Both the position numbers and the translations under genes were made by a program. A stretch of DNA of 64,000 nt, taken from Clitopilus passeckerianus. Lineage: Eukaryota; Basidiomycota; Agaricomycetes; Agaricales; Entolomataceae. Within the stretch, counting starts at the first letter, position 1; each line of letters begins with the position of its first letter. The notes below the pieces were generated by a model. The model saw only the letters and a list, made by a program, of their open reading frames with translations, did not search any database and had not been told where the DNA came from. The DNA lies in contig CALYLX010000010.1 of the NCBI GenBank assembly GCA_944990035.1, positions 51,772 through 115,771 of the forward strand, in the 5' to 3' direction. This document shows, piece by piece, positions 22,176-39,046 of the stretch.

Positions 22176-23743
22176 ATGGCCTCCTCCGTTGCTGCTCGTG
22201 TCTTTGCGCGTCGTAAGTGCCTTCAAGCCGTATGAGCACACAATGTACTCATTACTCGAACAGAATTCCATGTTTCGGCCAGGCGACATGCCCTGTCGCG
22301 CTTTAACATGCCAGCAATGAGCCCGACCATGTCCGAGGGTGGTATTGCTTCATGGAAAAAGAAGGAGGGAGAGACTTTTGCCACCGGGGACGTCCTCCTA
22401 GAGATTGTGAGCTTGCCTTGTTGTCAATGTTTGAATTTCGTAGCTCAATCCTCTTTGCGTCATCAAGGAAACCGACAAGGCTACAATTGATGTAGAGGCT
22501 CAGGAGGATGGTATCCTTGCCAAAATTATTGTATGCTCTCCTGCACATCTATCTTCTGGCTTTATTTTAATGCTATTCGAAGGCTCCAGATGGTGCAAAG
22601 GGTGTCCAAGTCGGCGCCGCCATCGCCATAGTTGGCGAGGAGGGTGACGACATTGCTGGTGCTGCCGAGCTTGCTGAGAAGGCAAAGAATGATACACCCA
22701 AGGAGGAGTCAAAGGCGGAAGAAAAGGCCCCCGAGCCACCTAATCAGGAATCCTCTCAACCCAAGGCTGAGGAGAAACCTACTCCATCACAGTCAAAGGC
22801 TGAACTTGCCGCTGGTGCTCCCATTTTCGCATCTCCCATTGCGAAAAAGATTGCCCTCGAGCGTGGTATCCCTCTTGCTAAGGTCAAGGGTACTGGCCCC
22901 AACGGCCGTATCATCCGTGCTGACGTCGAGGGCTTCAAGCCGGAGGCCGCCGCTGCTGGTACTCCCGCACCTGCAGCAGGTCCCTCTGCAGACTATGTTG
23001 ACACACCCGTTTCCAACATGCGAAAGACTATTGGCTCTCGCTTGACACAGTCGAAGCAGGATATTCCCCACTACTACCTCACTGTGGACATCAACATGGA
23101 CAAGGTCCTCAAGCTGCGGGAAGTCTTCAACACCACTTTGGCTGAGAAGGACAAGGCTGCTAAGCTCAGTGTCAACGACTTCATCGTCAAGGCCGTTGGT
23201 TGCGCTCTTGCTGATGTACCTGAGGTCAACTCCGCCTGGTTGGGTGATGTCATCCGACAGTGAGTCCTTAGACGATATGCTGAGAACGTCAAGTGCTGAT
23301 TCTATTCCAGATACAAGAAGGCTGATATCTCTGTCGCTGTGGCAACACCCACCGGCCTCATCACCCCCATAATAAAAGATGTTGGCTCGAAGGGTCTTGC
23401 CACTATCTCATCAGAAGGCAAGGCTCTTGCCAAGAAGGCTCGCGATGGCAAGCTGCAACCCGCAGAATACCAGGGCGGCACCTTCACCATCTCCAACTTG
23501 GGCATGATGGGTATTGACCACTTCACCGCCATCATCAACCCCCCTCAATCATGCATCCTCGCTGTTGGCGCCACACAGCCTAAGCTCGTCCCTGCACCCG
23601 AGACCGAACAAGGTTTCAAGACAGTGAACAGCATGAAGGTCACCATGAGCTCAGACCACAGGACCGTTGACGGTGCTGTTGGCGCCAGGTGGCTGCAAGC
23701 ATTCAAGGGTTACCTCGAGAACCCTTTGACTTTCATGCTCTGA
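22176..23743 (+). CDS. LAT1: Pyruvate dehydrogenase E2 (dihydrolipoamide acetyltransferase)
   Basis: Model: join(22176..22212, 22264..22406, 22468..22530, 22583..23259, 23311..23743), 450 aa. A mitochondrial presequence ([20 protein letters not shown]) leads into one lipoyl domain ([16 protein letters not shown]; lipoylated Lys in [11 protein letters not shown]). An acidic/Pro linker, the E1/E3-binding domain ([17 protein letters not shown]...GTGPNGRI) and the catalytic acyltransferase domain follow, with the active-site motif DHRTVDGA near residue 422. E2 forms the core of the mitochondrial pyruvate dehydrogenase complex and transfers acetyl groups from lipoyl to CoA. The lipoyl synthase that supplies its cofactor lies about 3.6 kb downstream. 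Confidence 0.96.
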
Positions 23744-23959
23744 TGTGTAGACGCTTTAGAGGTTGAGAGCTCGGAGATATTTTACTGAGGGGTTTCTTAT
23801 TTTGTTTTCCATAGACTCTACTACTTTAATACATGCTTTCATGCTCTTATGATTGTCTTTGTGTGGACATGAGTCAACTCGAAAGTGTGACCAGGAATTT
23901 GACAATGCACAGCTTTCCGCATTTGGTATATCAGAAACTGAAGTTATACATTTGCTGCC

Positions 23960-25405
23960 ATGCCAGGACTGCAGAAGGCTCCGCTGAAATTTCCAGGTAA
24001 GCTACCGCATAATACTGTCAGACCCAAGCTGAACTGGAATGTCTGCAGATCGACCTTATCTTGCATTAGGCCTTGAGGGCTCTGCGAATAAATTTGGAGC
24101 TGGTATTATCCAGCACTCCCCAGATGGATCGACATCCGTCTTGGCCAACATCCGACATACATACATCACCCCTCCTGGAGAAGGTTTCCAGCCTAGAGAT
24201 ACAGCTTTGCACCATCGTGAATGGTCGTTGAAGATCATCAAGCAATGTTTCAAGCAGGCAAACTTGTCCCTGCATGACATTGACTGTATCTGCTTCACGA
24301 AAGGTGCGTGATGACAGTCTGCTGAACTCTATCAGACTCTGACCGGGGAACAGGGCCCGGAATGGGCGCACCTCTTCAGTCTGTGGCTCTGGTTGCTCGA
24401 ATGTTGTCGATTATGTACGGTAAACCGCTTGTCGGGGTGAATCATTGCGTCGGTCGTGAGTCTTCCTCGGTTTCTCCCCGTTCATTTCTCTCACCCCAGA
24501 TGACTCAGACATCGAGATGGGAAGAGACATAACTGGTGCTCAGAACCCCGTCGTGCTTTACGTTTCTGGAGGAAACACACAAGTCATCGCCTATTCCCGC
24601 CAATGCTATCGTATATTCGGAGAGACACTTGATATCGCAGTCGGGAACTGCCTAGATCGGTTTGCGAGGGTCATCGATCTAAGCAACGATCCAAGTCCTG
24701 GATATAACATCGAACAAGAGGCAAAGAAGTGTGTATGCCCAATTCGACTATTACTCCGCATTCTAATGGTTTGGAAGGGGCAAACGGCTGATGACTCTCC
24801 CGTACACAACCAAAGGAATGGATATAAGCCTCTCAGGCATTCTCAGCTCTATAGAGGCATACACTTTTGATAAGCGGTTCAGAGCAGATGGAAAACCAAA
24901 AAACGAAGAGGATACCGACTTCTTCACTCCGCAGGACCTCTGCTTTTCACTTCAAGAAACGGTGTTTGCTATGCTGGTGGAGATCACGGAGCGTGCCATG
25001 GCTCATATTGGAAGCAAGGAGGTTCTCATTGTCGGTGGGGTTGGATGTGAGCATGATTAGATTTGGCATAAGCTGTGACTGATTTTCTGGCAGGTAATGA
25101 GCGCTTGCAGGAGATGATGGGAATTATGGCCCAAGAACGAGGAGGCCAGGTCTTTGCAACGGATGAGAGGTATAGACTGCATAATTCATGCAAATCATAA
25201 GCTCACAACCTTTGCAGATTCTGCATCGACAACGGCATAATGATTGCCCAGGCTGGGCTGCTGAGTTACCGCATGGGTTTCCGAACAGCACTCGAGGACA
25301 GCACATGCACCCAAAGGCAAGCAAACGCGCATTTATCTCTAATCTGATTGTTAATTGTGGGGTAGGTTCCGTACGGACGAGGTTCATGTCTCATGGCGCG
25401 CTTAA
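23960..25405 (+). CDS. KAE1: tRNA N6-threonylcarbamoyladenosine synthase subunit KAE1 (KEOPS)
   Basis: Model: join(23960..23996, 24049..24303, 24354..24455, 24509..24728, 24778..25046, 25094..25169, 25218..25316, 25366..25405), 365 aa. An alternative unspliced start at 24039 ([14 protein letters not shown]) gives 356 aa. Kae1/TsaD signatures: [29 protein letters not shown], metal site NHCVGHIEMGR (split by an intron whose acceptor is the second of two close AGs), [27 protein letters not shown], and the end [16 protein letters not shown]. It forms t6A at position 37 of ANN-decoding tRNAs in the EKC/KEOPS complex. The last intron (25317-25365) is GC-AG. Confidence 0.93.
25317..25365 (+). other. 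GC-AG intron in KAE1
   Basis: The 49-bp last intron starts AAAG|GCAAGC, one base from the usual GC-AG donor consensus, and ends GGGTAG. Splicing here restores the conserved CTQRFRTDEV C-terminus. No GT donor in reach keeps the frame. Confidence 0.85.
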
Positions 25406-25471
25406 CGGGAAGACTCTATGTCAACCTGACACGCACGAAGAGAAACATCATGTTGGACCTGGTCTGATAGA

Positions 25472-26519
25472 TCAGTGTTTGGAACCTTTGTCTACATTTG
25501 CGTCCACGAGCTTCCATCCCTCAGGATCTCCCGCTTTCAGCTCTCCCACCAAGTCATCATATTGCACCCACCACCACCGATTTGTTTCACCAAGTTGGTC
25601 TTCCACCTCTGCTGGAACACTCCTTGACTGCCACGGTTTATCTGGTAGAATATAATGAAGACATCGGACTTCCTTATCATCCCACAAATTTGTATGGACG
25701 TAGCGCAGCGTCCTGAGTGCATTGTAATACCAGGGAAGTGGTTTCCAGGTCCCGTCGAAAAACGCCGTAAGGAGGTCTTGATCTGGGAATGCGAATTCTC
25801 CGATTTTGTCCGTTGTGAGCAGGAAATGCTCAATCGCGCCGAAAAGCTCCTTCGAGGGGTTGAGAACAACCGTTCCGGAGTTCAATTGTCCGTAAGGGCG
25901 GGGGCTGCTTTCGGACGCTGCGGGAGGCATCCCAAGTGGATTCTTAACCGCAGAGTGTGCACAATTTTCGGGGACCCTAGTAGGGAAGAATCAGGTTATA
26001 TGCTGCAGCCGAGGGGGCTAAAGATTACTTGCCAATCCTCGGGGTAGTGCAGCAGCTTCCGTGGGTTGCACGCGCAGACATGGGCTGCAGCGATTTGGTT
26101 CTTCCCTAACTCGAGGACCATCAACTCATCCATGCTCTTGCAGACTATCATATCGCAATCCAGGAGAACGACCCTCTAGAATGGCCATGAGAAAGAAGGC
26201 GAGACAGATGCGGTATGTCAAGTCGTACATCAAATTCAGCCAGTTCAAAGCCTCGAAGTTTGGTCCATGTGTCGGTAAATCGCTCATCATGCGCAGAGAG
26301 TGTATGTGATCCTTCTCGAGGCATTAGAGATTGCACAGGTCTGGTGCGGACGCCCCGCTTGTCTAACACCTCCTTTGCTTCCTTAGGAAGTGCGGGAGTT
26401 ATCATGACAACTAGAGGATATTTCGATTTGACCTGACGTAGGCCATGATCAAGCACAAGCACTCCTGGTAGATACGAAGTTTTCGTGAGCAAGGTCACAT
26501 ATGCAGCGTTAAGGCCCAT
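25472..26519 (-). CDS. Family 8 glycosyltransferase (glycogenin/galactinol synthase type)
   Basis: Model: complement(join(25472..25976, 26033..26175, 26229..26519)), 312 aa. GT8 signatures: NAAYVTLLTKTSYLPGVLVL at the start, the DxD metal site in RVVLLDCDMIVCK (residues 103-105), MDELMVLE, the motif HYPEDWVPENCAHSA, LNSGTVVLNPS, and FPDQDLLTAFFDGTW with W..LPWYYNALRTLRY. The retaining transferase uses a nucleotide-sugar; the acceptor is unknown. There is no signal peptide or membrane segment in the chosen model. The frame stays open upstream of Met 26519, so a longer N-terminus is possible. The second intron (25977-26032) is GC-AG. Convergent with KAE1 (66 bp apart). Confidence 0.87.
25977..26032 (-). 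other. GC-AG intron in the GT8 gene
   Basis: This 56-bp intron has donor GATTG|GCAAGT, the textbook GC-AG donor, and acceptor CTACTAG. It yields the family motif YPEDWVPEN. Splicing at the GT four bases further on puts the next exon out of frame. Confidence 0.85.
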
Positions 26520-26758
26520 AGCAGCGGGGCGATCGTCTGTAGGATCCGGTGAAAAGAAGGAGAGGTTCAAAAAGTGGTGCAGGAAATATCAAACTAGGAT
26601 GAGGCGATCATGATCACAACTCAATTTTGCCCACACGTGCTATTCTTGATTGCATCGTTTCCCTAACCAAAAATTCCAGAGAGTATTCGAAAGCATGTGC
26701 AATTGAAGTCTCAAATATGGAACATGAAGGTGGTAGATAGGCTAATGTATGATGATGC

Positions 26759-27134
26759 CTAGCGGAGACGGCTGTAAAACAAATCCAATATTAGATCGCA
26801 CCACGCTAAAGTGAGCGATGTTGAACGTACCGAGCTTCACGTTCGGACTCTAAGAGGGCGAGGATGTCCTGCTCACGGACAGGGCCCTTGACGTTACGAA
26901 TGATCGTCCGTGTTGTGTCGTCCATGAATTCGACTCGGACTTGAGTGACACCTCCACGAGAGCCAGTCCTTCCCAAAACCTAGAACATCGAACAGTCAAT
27001 TCAAGTCCAATAAGGTCCACCCAAAAGTTTGAACCTTGATAACTTTGGCGAGCTTTACGCTAGTTTTTGAAGAGTCCTGATATTCGATCTGTTTAGAATG
27101 CATTCATTGTAGCGACGACGCTGGTACGCACCAT
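26759..27134 (-). CDS. RPS28: 40S ribosomal protein S28 (eS28)
   Basis: Model: complement(join(26759..26771, 26831..26979, 27035..27088, 27132..27134)), 72 aa, too fragmented to show as one open frame. The sequence reads [19 protein letters not shown], then [20 protein letters not shown], then [20 protein letters not shown] and SEREARRLR, nearly the universal S28 sequence. S28 is a small-subunit protein near the mRNA exit channel. The first coding exon is the ATG alone, followed by a 43-bp intron; the last exon is 13 nt. Intron-rich ribosomal protein genes are usual in fungi. Confidence 0.95.
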
Positions 27135-27327
27135 TTTTTGTGCTTGACTTGAAGCGAAGGAGGGCTTTGACTAGTGGTGTTGATTGCCACAAAAACAAGG
27201 TTTGAACAGTTGATCAAGTTCGTAGCTCCGCTTCAATTTGGCTGATGACCATTTTATTATCTAATTACGAGAGAAATCCCAATATACACGTACTCTAAAA
27301 ATAAAGAAAAAAATACGATAGTTTACT

Positions 27328-28832
27328 CTACAAGGTGCTCGAGGCCTTCGAGAGTTCGCTCTCGTTGGGAAGAAGCTTCTTGGCCCTGTTTTCGGAACCC
27401 TTGCCGCGCAAAACATTTTCAATGAAGAATTCCCCAGCCTGCGACGAATGATTAGCTCAGGTGTAAATTAGAGCATGGCAGACGGTCTTTACCTTATAAC
27501 TGCTTCGCACAAGTGGCCCACTGGCAACATACAAGAAGCCCATATCCTCGGCAATCTGCTTCCATCGGTCGAATTCAGCCGGTTCAACATAGCGATCAAC
27601 CTTCATATGACGTTTCGTTGGCCTCATGTATTGACCAAACGTCACGACGTCGACGTTGACTTTGCGCAGCTCTGGAAAGAACGGGTGAAGCACCGATAGA
27701 GAAGGAAGGAAGATATAGCATACCTTTTAAGGCAGTAAGAACCTGTTCCTCTGTTTCTCCAACCCCAAGCATGATGCTGGTCTTTGTTACTCTAACCCCT
27801 TGCTTCTTAGCATGCTCCAGTACCTTCAAGCTTTGCCTGAACGTTGCCCTACGATCCCGAACGAAGGGTGTGAGTTCTTCGACAGTCTCAATGTTGTGTG
27901 CATAGACGTCAAGCCCAGAGTTCGCCACAACGGCGACATGATCGAGGTTGCCGGCGAAGTCACCTGTAAGAGCCTCAACGAGAATTGTAGGTGCCCTATA
28001 GAACAAAAAGTAAAGGTCTATCTCAGATAGGAAGGGTGGAAAAAAAGAGGCGCACTTTTGCTTAATCTTCATAATTGTTTCAGCGAAATGGTGTGCGCCA
28101 CCGTCAGCCAGGTCTGACGTCGATTGTCAGTCGGCAGTATGAGTTAGTTGAAGGGAGTATGTACCATCTCGGTCAACACTGGTGAGTACAATGTACCCTA
28201 GTCCCCATCGAGAGATGGCCTCTGCAGTATTCTCCGGTTCATGGGGGTCCAAAGGTCCTGGGTTCTTCGACGTCTTTACTGAGCAGAATCGGCATCCACG
28301 GGTGCATGTATCACCCATCAACTGAGGAGGAGACATAAGCCTAAGCCAGGATAATGACAGTTGAAAGTCGACACACCATGATAGTAGCAGTAGCAGCATG
28401 CTTTCCCTCAGCTTCAGTTGCGCCAGGTTTTCCTCCCCAGCATTCTCCGATGTTTGGGCACCTAGCCTCTTCGCAGACAGTGCTAAGCCCAAGCCCTCTC
28501 AGGTCTTTCTTGATCTTGGCGAATGAAGCGCCTTTGGGGATCCTTGTTTTGAGGAAAGATGGGAGGCGGGGACTACCAATGACCTCATGAGTCTCCAGTC
28601 AATTTACGGAGAGGATTACGACGCACGCAGCGGTATTACCAAGGATTACCCTCTCGGGCTCATTTCCTGCGACGAAGTCGTCGAAAGTGGGACCATTCTC
28701 TAGAGCTTCCTTGAACGAGGTTTTGGAAGTGCCAGCTCCAGCCGTTGGTAGTGGCGTAGCAGCTGTAGCCAGACACCTCACGGACCTCCTCTTGAGGTGT
28801 GAACGAGCAGAAGCGCACAGGACTTGAGCCAT
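27328..28832 (-). CDS. LIP5: Lipoyl synthase (radical SAM), mitochondrial
   Basis: Model: complement(join(27328..27438, 27493..27671, 27724..27995, 28056..28113, 28165..28321, 28377..28572, 28627..28832)), 392 aa. N-terminal presequence, then [17 protein letters not shown], the auxiliary cluster cysteines [12 protein letters not shown], the radical SAM motif CTRGCRFC, and the C-terminal RSSYKAGE with the conserved Ser ligand. It inserts two sulfurs into protein-bound octanoyl groups and makes the lipoyl cofactor of the E2 subunits in mitochondria. Both Fe-S clusters make it a plausible iron-regulated gene. Head-to-head with CMC1 (188 bp between ATGs); an inverted CCAAT box lies at 28978-28982. 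Confidence 0.95.
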
Positions 28833-29020
28833 GTTGTCAGTCCAACAAGTAAGTTTGCAAGGAAAGGTCCGAATGAGTCGAGGTATTGCACGGAGTGACG
28901 GAGAGCCTATCCGGGTTCGTAACTTTGTAATATTTGGGGTTATGTATTTTTGAGTCCGGCTAACTCGGGATAGCCGAATTGGTCAAGTCAACGCTCATCC
29001 GTCGAGCAACCACTATAGCA

Positions 29021-29405
29021 ATGAACGCACTCTCGCGGAGGGAAGAAGACAACCTGCTCAAGACTACGAAGGCGAGGGCCATGAAGGAGTGTGATGCTTT
29101 CGTTAAGGGTATGTGTTTCTGAGAGAATTACCTCCTGAGTCTCTAACATAACACATCTGGAATTTCAGCTTTTGCTGAGTGTGCAACTGGAAGGACAGTT
29201 TCTGTCGCATGGGCTTGCAGAACACAGTTGAAGGAGGTACAGAACTGTATGGTTCAATAGTGCGTTACCTTCATTTTACCTTAGCTAGAAGGAGACTCTT
29301 ACATGAGATGCTAGCACTGGCCCTGAACCAATGGAGGCTGTTAGGGCAGAATATCTTCGCCTACGTGACCAACAGAAGGCAGGCGAAACACCACCAGCTT
29401 CGTGA
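29021..29405 (+). CDS. CMC1: Cytochrome c oxidase assembly protein CMC1 (twin CX9C)
   Basis: Model: join(29021..29108, 29169..29259, 29315..29405), 89 aa, hidden in three short exons. The protein begins MNALSRREEDNLLKTTKARA and contains two CX9C motifs (C-DAFVKAFAE-C and C-RTQLKEVQN-C), the CHCH fold oxidised by Mia40 in the intermembrane space. CMC1 binds Cox1 during complex IV assembly. The family motif RREE...ECD...FAEC is well kept. No N-terminal presequence is expected for a Mia40 substrate, and none is seen. Confidence 0.9.
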
Positions 29406-29526
29406 AATCACTAGAGAATTTATACCCATCTCTCAGGCTTTCGGGAGATTTTGTCGCACAAGTTGCAGATTATCCACGAATAATATAATATTAATCTCAA
29501 TAGATGTACATCAACCCAGCTCAGGT

Positions 29527-30602
29527 CTACTTGCTTCCGTTAACTGAGTCCCACTGCGCCTTGCCACCCAGGACTGAGGAGACGAGGCTATCACGGTGTT
29601 AATTCAAGATAGCAGGCAATGAAGTTCAATGTACTCACCCAGCGATACCCAAAGCACCTTCACTGATATTCAGTATACCTGCTCCGGTTGCGGGGATCCA
29701 TACGTCAAGGAGATCAATTGTGAACTGTTTGCGGGTAGCAATTTGGGAGCTACACAAAGAGTTGAGCCAAAGACTTTGTTTGGGTGAGAACGATGAGACG
29801 CACGACTTGATTGCCTGTAACTTGGCCTTCGTCTCCGTCTCTTCCCCAACATCCTTTTCGCCTCGGAGTTTATACTTGAGTTTCTTGCCTTCTTTCAAGA
29901 GACGCGAGCTCTGCAGTCGCCACATTCAATGCCCTGTTTCAATACACTGGGATGAGTTACACACCTTGAGAGTACCATTGATGAGGCTGAAGACAATGCC
30001 TGCAAACCAGAATTGGAATGCCCTCTTTGCCACAGTCTTTGCGGTCTCGGGAGACAATGCAACGAATTTGATAGAGTGTGCCTACAATTGATTCAGTCAA
30101 TTATCGGGCTTCGATGGGGATGAGGGGCGCATTGCATACCCAGACGATGGCGTCATAGCTCAAATATCCAAAGTACGAGAGTTGCCTTGCAATCGTCGTG
30201 ATTTGTTCAGCAGGAGGAGCAGTTGCCATTGTAGCACGGAGGGCAGCCTGTAGGTGTTCCATGGGCTTGCCCAATCTCATCACTTTCAGGTCAGCGTTAG
30301 CGTTTCCATAGGATAATTAGGAGAGCGGTAGCCTACGCTTTCTCGCTGTTCCAAGGTGTCCCTTCAGTGCAGCCCATCTGGCAGCATCTTCCTTCCTGCC
30401 TTTGAGGAGGAGATACCATGCAAAGAAGCGGGCGTAGTATTGAACGGCTCGGTAAAGCTGGTAAACGCCGGATTAGTCGCCGCACCTGAATCCACTTCAC
30501 ATTGCTCTGACTTGCCTTGTCGCGGCCGAGTGTGGTAGCACCATATTTCAGGGATTTTGAAACTGCAGGGTGCAGGACGACTTGGGATGCGATGGTGGCC
30601 AT
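29527..30602 (-). CDS. PEX11: Peroxisome elongation protein PEX11
   Basis: Model: complement(join(29527..29587, 29639..29910, 29965..30081, 30140..30282, 30337..30457, 30516..30602)), 266 aa. PEX11 features: MATIASQVVLHPAVSKSLKY, GRDK-LYRAVQYYARFFAWYL, RLGKPMEHLQAALRA, ITTIARQLSYFGYLSYDAIV, and C-terminal IDLLDVWIPATGAGILN. It shapes and elongates the peroxisome membrane before fission. The first intron (30458-30515) is GC-AG. The protein is close to the usual fungal length (about 235-270 aa). Confidence 0.92.
30458..30515 (-). other. GC-AG intron in PEX11
   Basis: This 58-bp intron has donor GACAAG|GCAAGT (perfect GC-AG consensus), branch point GACTAATC and acceptor TACCAG. It joins GRDK to LYRAVQYYARFF exactly as in PEX11 homologues. 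Confidence 0.87.
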
Positions 30603-31148
30603 TTTGGAGAGATGCTTGGAGGAAAGAAACGTTTACCGGTTATGATGTACTTGGCAATACTTGGGTTATATGTACTCGCGTGCCGGACCTGTCATGTGTT
30701 TTCTTAAGACCGCTTCAATGCTTTCATCGCGATGAATTTAGTCGTTTTCCCGACGGTGAACCGCGTATTTTATGACTGGAAATGTGTTGCTTGAAGCCAT
30801 ACCTAATATGATTGGCATTGGAACCGAGATGTAGAGAATGGTGGTATTGTCAGGCCTTCTTCTCTAAATGTCACTGTATTTCCATTCGTATGCTCATTTC
30901 TACGTATCCGAAGACTGGCTAGGGGGCATAAATGGGAATACGCCTCGACGAGAGCTACGCCGACGTTCATCGGACATGCCTTACTGGACCTTCGCCTATA
31001 ACCCACATCCAAACGGGGGATATCGGACATCCCACGGAGCAAACCGTTTATTAGAGTATGGCATTTTGCTCAGGGTTGTCTTCTTCCACATAGAACATTT
31101 TCTCGTCCACGCCATTCACTACTCAGAAGACCCCAATTACTTACCATA
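30603..31148. other. Intergenic region between PEX11 and fumarase
   Basis: This 546-bp divergent spacer holds the PEX11 and FUM1 promoters. A 93-codon open frame at 30868-31149 has no recognisable domain and is taken as chance. No repeat or RNA gene was seen. Confidence 0.55.
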
Positions 31149-33023
31149 ATGACAATGCTTGCGGCATCTCGTTCTAATAGTGTAAGCTGCCTTGTCATCT
31201 GTTTTTCTCTAAATGGACAACATCTAAGCGCACGTGATAATTCGTCCAGATTCTATACCCCCGGTCGTCCTACGTCCGTTTGTTCTCTATCTCTAGAATG
31301 GTGAGTTTATCAGGGTCTCGAACGAGCAATATGTCATTAATTCTTGTAGGCACAACAACAGTATCGCGTGGAAAGAGATACCTTTGGCGAGCTTCAAGTC
31401 CCTGCCGATCGGTACTGGGGCGCCCAGACGCAGAGGTGCATCATTTCTATATATTTGCTTCCGCTAGTTCAGTAGATCTAATCTGGAGGGTCATGAAGGT
31501 CGCTGCAAAACTTTGACATTGGTGGGCCCACAGAACGCCTCCCACCACCTCTGGTTAAGGCGTTCGGTATCGTCAAGAAGGCTGCTTCGATCGTGAATAT
31601 GGGCTACGGACTTGACCCCGAAATCGGCAAGGCTATCCAGGAGGCTGCTGACGATGTGAGTATCCAGGAAGGCTCTGTCGAAGGACTAGACTGAATTCGT
31701 ATCCACAGGTCATCTCCGGAAAGCTGCACGATCACTTCCCTCTGGTTGTTTTCCAGACTGGAAGTGGCACCCAGAGCAACATGAACGCTAACGAGGTATG
31801 ACATCAGCGTATTGACCTTTGTAGCCTTGACTAATTTTCGCTTTAAGGTTATCTCAAACCGCGCCATTGAGATCCTCGGCGGTGACCTTGGGTCTAAGAA
31901 GCCTGTCCACCCAAATGACCACGTTAACATGAGCCAGAGCAGTAACGATACCTTCCCCACAGTCATGCACGTTGCTTCTGTGGTTGAAATCAACAACACC
32001 CTTATTCCTGCTCTGGTTGAGCTCCGTGATGTTCTGGACGCCAAGGCGAAGGCGTTTGACAAGATCATCAAGATTGGACGTACGCATCTTCAGGATGCTA
32101 CCCCTCTCACTCTCGGCCAAGAGTTCTCAGGATATGTTCAGCAAGTGTCCAACGGTATTGAACGTCTCCAGGCTGTTCTGCCTCGCCTGAGTTACTTGGC
32201 TCAGGGCGGTACTGCTGTGGGAACTGGTTTGAACACCAAGAAGGGCTTCGATTCAGCAATTGCTGCTGAAATCTCCAAGTTGACTGGTCTCGAATTCAAG
32301 ACTGCTCCCAACAAGGTTAGCTATCCGTCATTCTTCACAAACGCCTCTAACTTATCATTTCATAGTTCGAGGCTCTTGCCGCACATGACGCCATGGTCGA
32401 GGCACACGGTGCTCTCAATGTCATCGCCTGCTCATTCATGAAAATCGCCAACGATATCCGGTTGCTCGGCTCTGGTCCTCGATGCGGTCTTGGTGAACTC
32501 TCACTCCCCGAGAACGAGCCAGGTAGCAGTATCATGCCGGGTAAAGTCAACCCCACCCAGTGTGAGGCTTTGACGATGGTTGCGGCGCAGGTTATCGGTA
32601 ACCAAACTGCAATCAGTGTCGCTGGTGCCACTGGTCACTTTGAGTTGAACGTGTTCAAGCCTGTAATGGCTCAGAATGTTCTCCGCAGTGTGCGTCTGTT
32701 GGCTGACGGTGCCCGTTCATTCACCAAGAACTGCGTTGTTGGCATTGAGGCCAATGAGAAGCGCATCAATACCCTCCTCAACGAATCTCTAATGTTGGCG
32801 ACTATTTTGAACAGCCACCTTGGCTATGATAGTGCGTTTTGATCCTATTGTGCCTCTCAATGTCCGATTCCTAATCCGTATTACAGACGTTGCCAAGTGT
32901 GCAAAGAAAGCACATAAGGAAGGAACGACCTTGAAGGAGGCTACCGTTGCGCTAGGATTCCTTACACCGGAGGAGTTTGACGAAAAGGTTCGACCTGAGC
33001 TGATGTTGCACCCGGACCCATGA
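31149..33023 (+). CDS. FUM1: Fumarate hydratase (class II), mitochondrial and probably cytosolic
   Basis: Model: join(31149..31181, 31250..31300, 31350..31435, 31499..31655, 31709..31795, 31848..32315, 32366..32831, 32887..33023), 494 aa. A basic, Ser-rich presequence ([11 protein letters not shown], then [12 protein letters not shown]) precedes [20 protein letters not shown]. Class II signatures: [38 protein letters not shown], and the fumarase/aspartase signature [16 protein letters not shown] (about residue 346). It converts fumarate to malate in the citric acid cycle. Met28 is the last codon of exon 2, where the yeast enzyme also has a Met in its RRM cleavage region. A transcript starting later would give a cytosolic form. 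The exon 4 acceptor (ATGAAG) is weak but required. Confidence 0.94.
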
Positions 33024-33508
33024 TTTCTTTATTTACACCTTACTGCGCTGGGTTTATGTAATGGGAGTCTAGTCTGGACGGAGAGGTGACGTGGTGAATG
33101 GACAGGGTTATTGAATACAATGGGAAGATTTTTTGTACGGAATCTTGTGGGAAATAAGCAAATTTGGATGAAGACGAGTAGTCGAGTTGGAAGTCGATGA
33201 TTTCCTTATTTGGATTGAGGAGAGTGAACAGTGCCATGTAAAATGAGAAGGAACAAGTTTGAAACAGTTGGCCCTTTGGCCTGACAGCCAGTCAGCGTCT
33301 GATTTCTTCCGTTCTTTCCTCCTTTCCACCATCTCCTTTGAGTTTCTTCCTCTTTCTTCTTGCTCGTCGTTGTTAACACCCTCGTCGTCGTTGGTGCCTC
33401 CATTGACGTGGTATTACTACTCATCGTCCAACAAACTTTCCAAAGAGATCCCACGAGGTCCCTTGATTGTCAAGCTGGCTTAGATTTATCCTGTCTTCTG
33501 CCAGCAAC
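33024..33508. other. Intergenic region between fumarase and INO80
   Basis: This 485-bp spacer is the FUM1 3' flank followed by the INO80 promoter. A long pyrimidine-rich stretch (about 33300-33380) lies before the INO80 start, a common fungal core-promoter feature. No gene is supported. Confidence 0.5.

Positions 33509-39046
<5,538 letters not shown>

Noticed and set aside
28978..28982. Inverted CCAAT box between LIP5 and CMC1 as a HapX/CBC target
   Set aside because: A lone pentamer is expected by chance in a 188-bp region; no companion HapX motif was seen.
30868..31149. 93-codon frame between PEX11 and FUM1
   Set aside because: No domain, no splice partner, and it ends at the FUM1 start; judged chance.
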